Below, piece after piece: positions 62,460-64,000 of a DNA stretch of 64,000 bases. The DNA is from JAJEFO01 sp022819605 (GTDB taxonomy: Bacteria; Pseudomonadota; Alphaproteobacteria; Rhodobacterales; Rhodobacteraceae): assembly GCA_965221545.1 (NCBI GenBank), contig OZ244901.1:3782001-3846000 (forward strand), given 5' to 3'. The number at the start of each line of letters is the position of its first letter. Position 1 is the stretch's first letter. The notes under the pieces were generated by a model that saw only the letters and a program-made list of their open reading frames with translations, was not told the origin of the DNA and did not search any database. The translations under genes and the position numbers were made by a program.

Positions 62460-63361
62460 TTTCGATTTCGGCAGACGAGGCATTCAAAGCCTACGAGGCG
62501 GCTCGGCACCGGCTCCCGGCACCACGCAGCGGCGACAGGCATGTCCGGCACATAGAAACGCTGGCTGACATTGCCGGGGACTACGACGTGTTCCTTCTGG
62601 ACGCTTACGGCGTCCTGAACATCGGCACGACAGCGATACCTGGCGCCCGCGACCGCGTCGAGGCGTTGAAAGGCAACGGCAAACGCGTCTTGGTTGTGTC
62701 CAATGCCGCCAGCATGCCCCAGGACAAACTTCTCGACAAATACCATCGGCTTGGATTCTCGTTCGTCGCGGAAGACATCGTGACAAGCCGCGCGACCCTA
62801 GCTGCAGCAATTTCCGGCAAGGCCAAGACGCATTGGGGAGTGATGGCGGGAAAACACATGCTCTTCGACGACTTGGGTGACGTGAGCTACCTTGTCCTGG
62901 CAGACGATCCCTCGGCATTCCGGGAAGTCGGAGGCTTCCTGCTGATCGAAAGCGGATCCTGGACGGAAGGCCGCCAGAAGATGCTGGAAGAGGCTCTCAA
63001 CGAGCGCTCGCGTCCGGTTCTCGTCGCCAATCCCGACATTGTTGCGCCACACGAAAGCTGGTTTTCGGTCGAGCCTGGCCATTTCGCTCACCGTCTGGCA
63101 GACCGTACCAGGATCGCACCAGAATTCTACGGCAAGCCCTTCAACAACATTTTCGATCTCGCCTTCGAACGGCTGGGGGCAGTCGAGCGTTCGCGTATCC
63201 TCATGGTAGGCGACAGCCTGCATACTGACATTCTCGGGGCGCAAAGTGCTGGCATAGACTCTGCGCTGATGGCGCGATTCGGCCTATTCGCAGGAAATGA
63301 CGCGGAGCGCGCCGTGGCATTGACCGGAATTGTTCCAGATTTCATTGTAGAGCGGCCATGA
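62456..63361 (+). CDS. HAD-IIA family phosphatase (TIGR01459/NagD-like)
   Basis: About 301 residues. HAD motif I is FLLDAYGVLNIG with the nucleophile Asp near residue 48; it reads DAYGV where most HAD enzymes have DxD, a known variant in this subgroup. The motif II strand is VLVVSNAA, the lysine motif is GKPFNNIFDLAFE, and motif IV is MVGDSLHTDILGA near residue 251. The likely start is TTG 62456, overlapping the phnE2 stop (TTGA); no ATG fits. A cytoplasmic phosphatase in a transport operon suggests that the imported compound is a phosphate ester. The specific substrate is unknown. Confidence 0.83.
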   Translation: MISISADEAFKAYEAARHRLPAPRSGDRHVRHIETLADIAGDYDVFLLDAYGVLNIGTTAIPGARDRVEALKGNGKRVLVVSNAASMPQDKLLDKYHRLGFSFVAEDIVTSRATLAAAISGKAKTHWGVMAGKHMLFDDLGDVSYLVLADDPSAFREVGGFLLIESGSWTEGRQKMLEEALNERSRPVLVANPDIVAPHESWFSVEPGHFAHRLADRTRIAPEFYGKPFNNIFDLAFERLGAVERSRILMVGDSLHTDILGAQSAGIDSALMARFGLFAGNDAERAVALTGIVPDFIVERP

Positions 63362-63461
63362 CCGACCTGGTTGTCATACGCTCTTCAAGTTGCACGTGCA
63401 CTACGCGCGGCATCACCGCGGCATACGCCGCAAATTCCGAAACTGAAAAAGGGAGACAACC

Positions 63462-64000
63462 ATGAAACGCACAATCTGCATTCTGGCCGCCTCGGCAACC
63501 CTGGGCACGGCCCAGGCCGCGATGGCCCAGACGGAAGTCGAATTCTGGCATGCCTTCACCGGCAGGCTGGGAGAGCTGGTGGCCGAACAGGTGGACACCT
63601 TCAACGCCTCACAGTCTGACTACACGGTCGTGGCCAGCCACAAGGGCAACTATTCGGAGACGCTGAACGCCGGAATCGCGGCCTTCCGTGCAGGCGAACA
63701 GCCCGACATACTCATGGTCTTCGAAGTCGGCACCGCCACGATGATGGCCGCCGAAGGCGCGGTGAAGCCGGTTCACGAAGTGATGGCAGCGGCGGGAGCC
63801 GACTTCGACCAGACCAAATACATCGGTTCGGTCAAGGGTTACTATACCTCGCCTGACGGCAACATGCTGTCGCTGCCGTTCAACTCGTCAACGCCGGTTC
63901 TTTGGGTCAACCGAGACAAGCTGAACGAAGCCGACATCGACCCGGACACCGATCTTTCGACCTGGGAAAATGTTGGCGCCGCTCTGGACGAGCTGAAAGC
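63462..64000 (+). CDS. ugpB: UgpB-like glycerol-3-phosphate binding protein, cut by the window edge
   Basis: The first 179 residues of a periplasmic binding protein with a signal peptide ending at AAMAQ. VEFWHAFTGRLGELVAEQVDTFNAS and GEQPDILMVFEVGTATMMAA are typical of UgpB, which binds sn-glycerol-3-phosphate and glycerophosphodiesters. GGGAG precedes ATG 63462. The rest of the gene and presumably ugpA, ugpE and ugpC lie to the right. The 100-bp gap after the HAD gene allows a separate promoter. A maltose-type sugar binder is the alternative until the remaining sequence is seen. Confidence 0.78.
   Translation, partial: MKRTICILAASATLGTAQAAMAQTEVEFWHAFTGRLGELVAEQVDTFNASQSDYTVVASHKGNYSETLNAGIAAFRAGEQPDILMVFEVGTATMMAAEGAVKPVHEVMAAAGADFDQTKYIGSVKGYYTSPDGNMLSLPFNSSTPVLWVNRDKLNEADIDPDTDLSTWENVGAALDELK

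Overview
The window is GC-rich, gene-dense DNA from an alphaproteobacterium, most likely of the Rhodobacterales type. The evidence is the gene content: COQ9, a DUF1013 regulator, a TIGR02302/DUF4175 protein, DUF1244, malyl-CoA lyase, a Roseobacter-like taurine:pyruvate aminotransferase, form II coxSLM and the tlpA/argH/lysA neighbourhood. No transposase, prophage, CRISPR array, rRNA or tRNA was found.

1-9.1 kb: the end of a division and wall cluster (ftsW, murG running off the left edge), nudC, a clear 4.5S SRP RNA gene (ffs) with its promoter, a tyrosine phosphatase coupled to an ankyrin protein, dnaX, a decayed vapC-like toxin remnant and an MFS transporter. 9.1-20.1 kb: housekeeping genes (ybaB, a TraB/GumN protein, recR, the DUF1013 regulator, coq9, rpsU, an Lrp regulator, pheT, pheS, rplT, rpmI, pyk). 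20.2-25.5 kb: N-formylglutamate amidohydrolase, DUF1244, a D-glutamate type operon (dgcN, dgcA, D-amino acid transaminase) and divergent malyl-CoA lyase. 25.5-29.8 kb: a truncated fic gene with a striking operator, then form II CO-dehydrogenase-like coxS-coxL-coxM. 30-34 kb: a CPA2 antiporter, accA and plsC. 34.9-39.6 kb: a sugar or polyol ABC importer with a zinc dehydrogenase and an SDR, placed where I would expect ftsEX. 40-51 kb: a split zinc-ribbon membrane protein, TIGR02302, lysA, osmC-like, an LptM-like lipoprotein, argH, tlpA, tpa, a lytic transglycosylase and an inositol-monophosphatase-like phosphatase.

51.5-64 kb is the most interesting part: a divergent organophosphate locus. On the minus strand lie a Na/Pi-PhoU protein, an unrecognised Cys-rich protein and an AfuABC-type importer. 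On the plus strand lie a DeoR regulator, PhnD-PhnC-PhnE-PhnE, a HAD phosphatase and the start of an UgpB-like binding protein. The AfuA-like protein carries Ser, His-Asp and Glu residues at the spacing I recall for sugar-phosphate binding in AfuA, and it lacks the paired tyrosines of iron binders. The simplest reading is import of intact phosphorylated sugars or polyols, dephosphorylation inside the cell, and disposal of surplus phosphate by the Na/Pi-PhoU protein, all under a phospho-sugar-sensing DeoR regulator.
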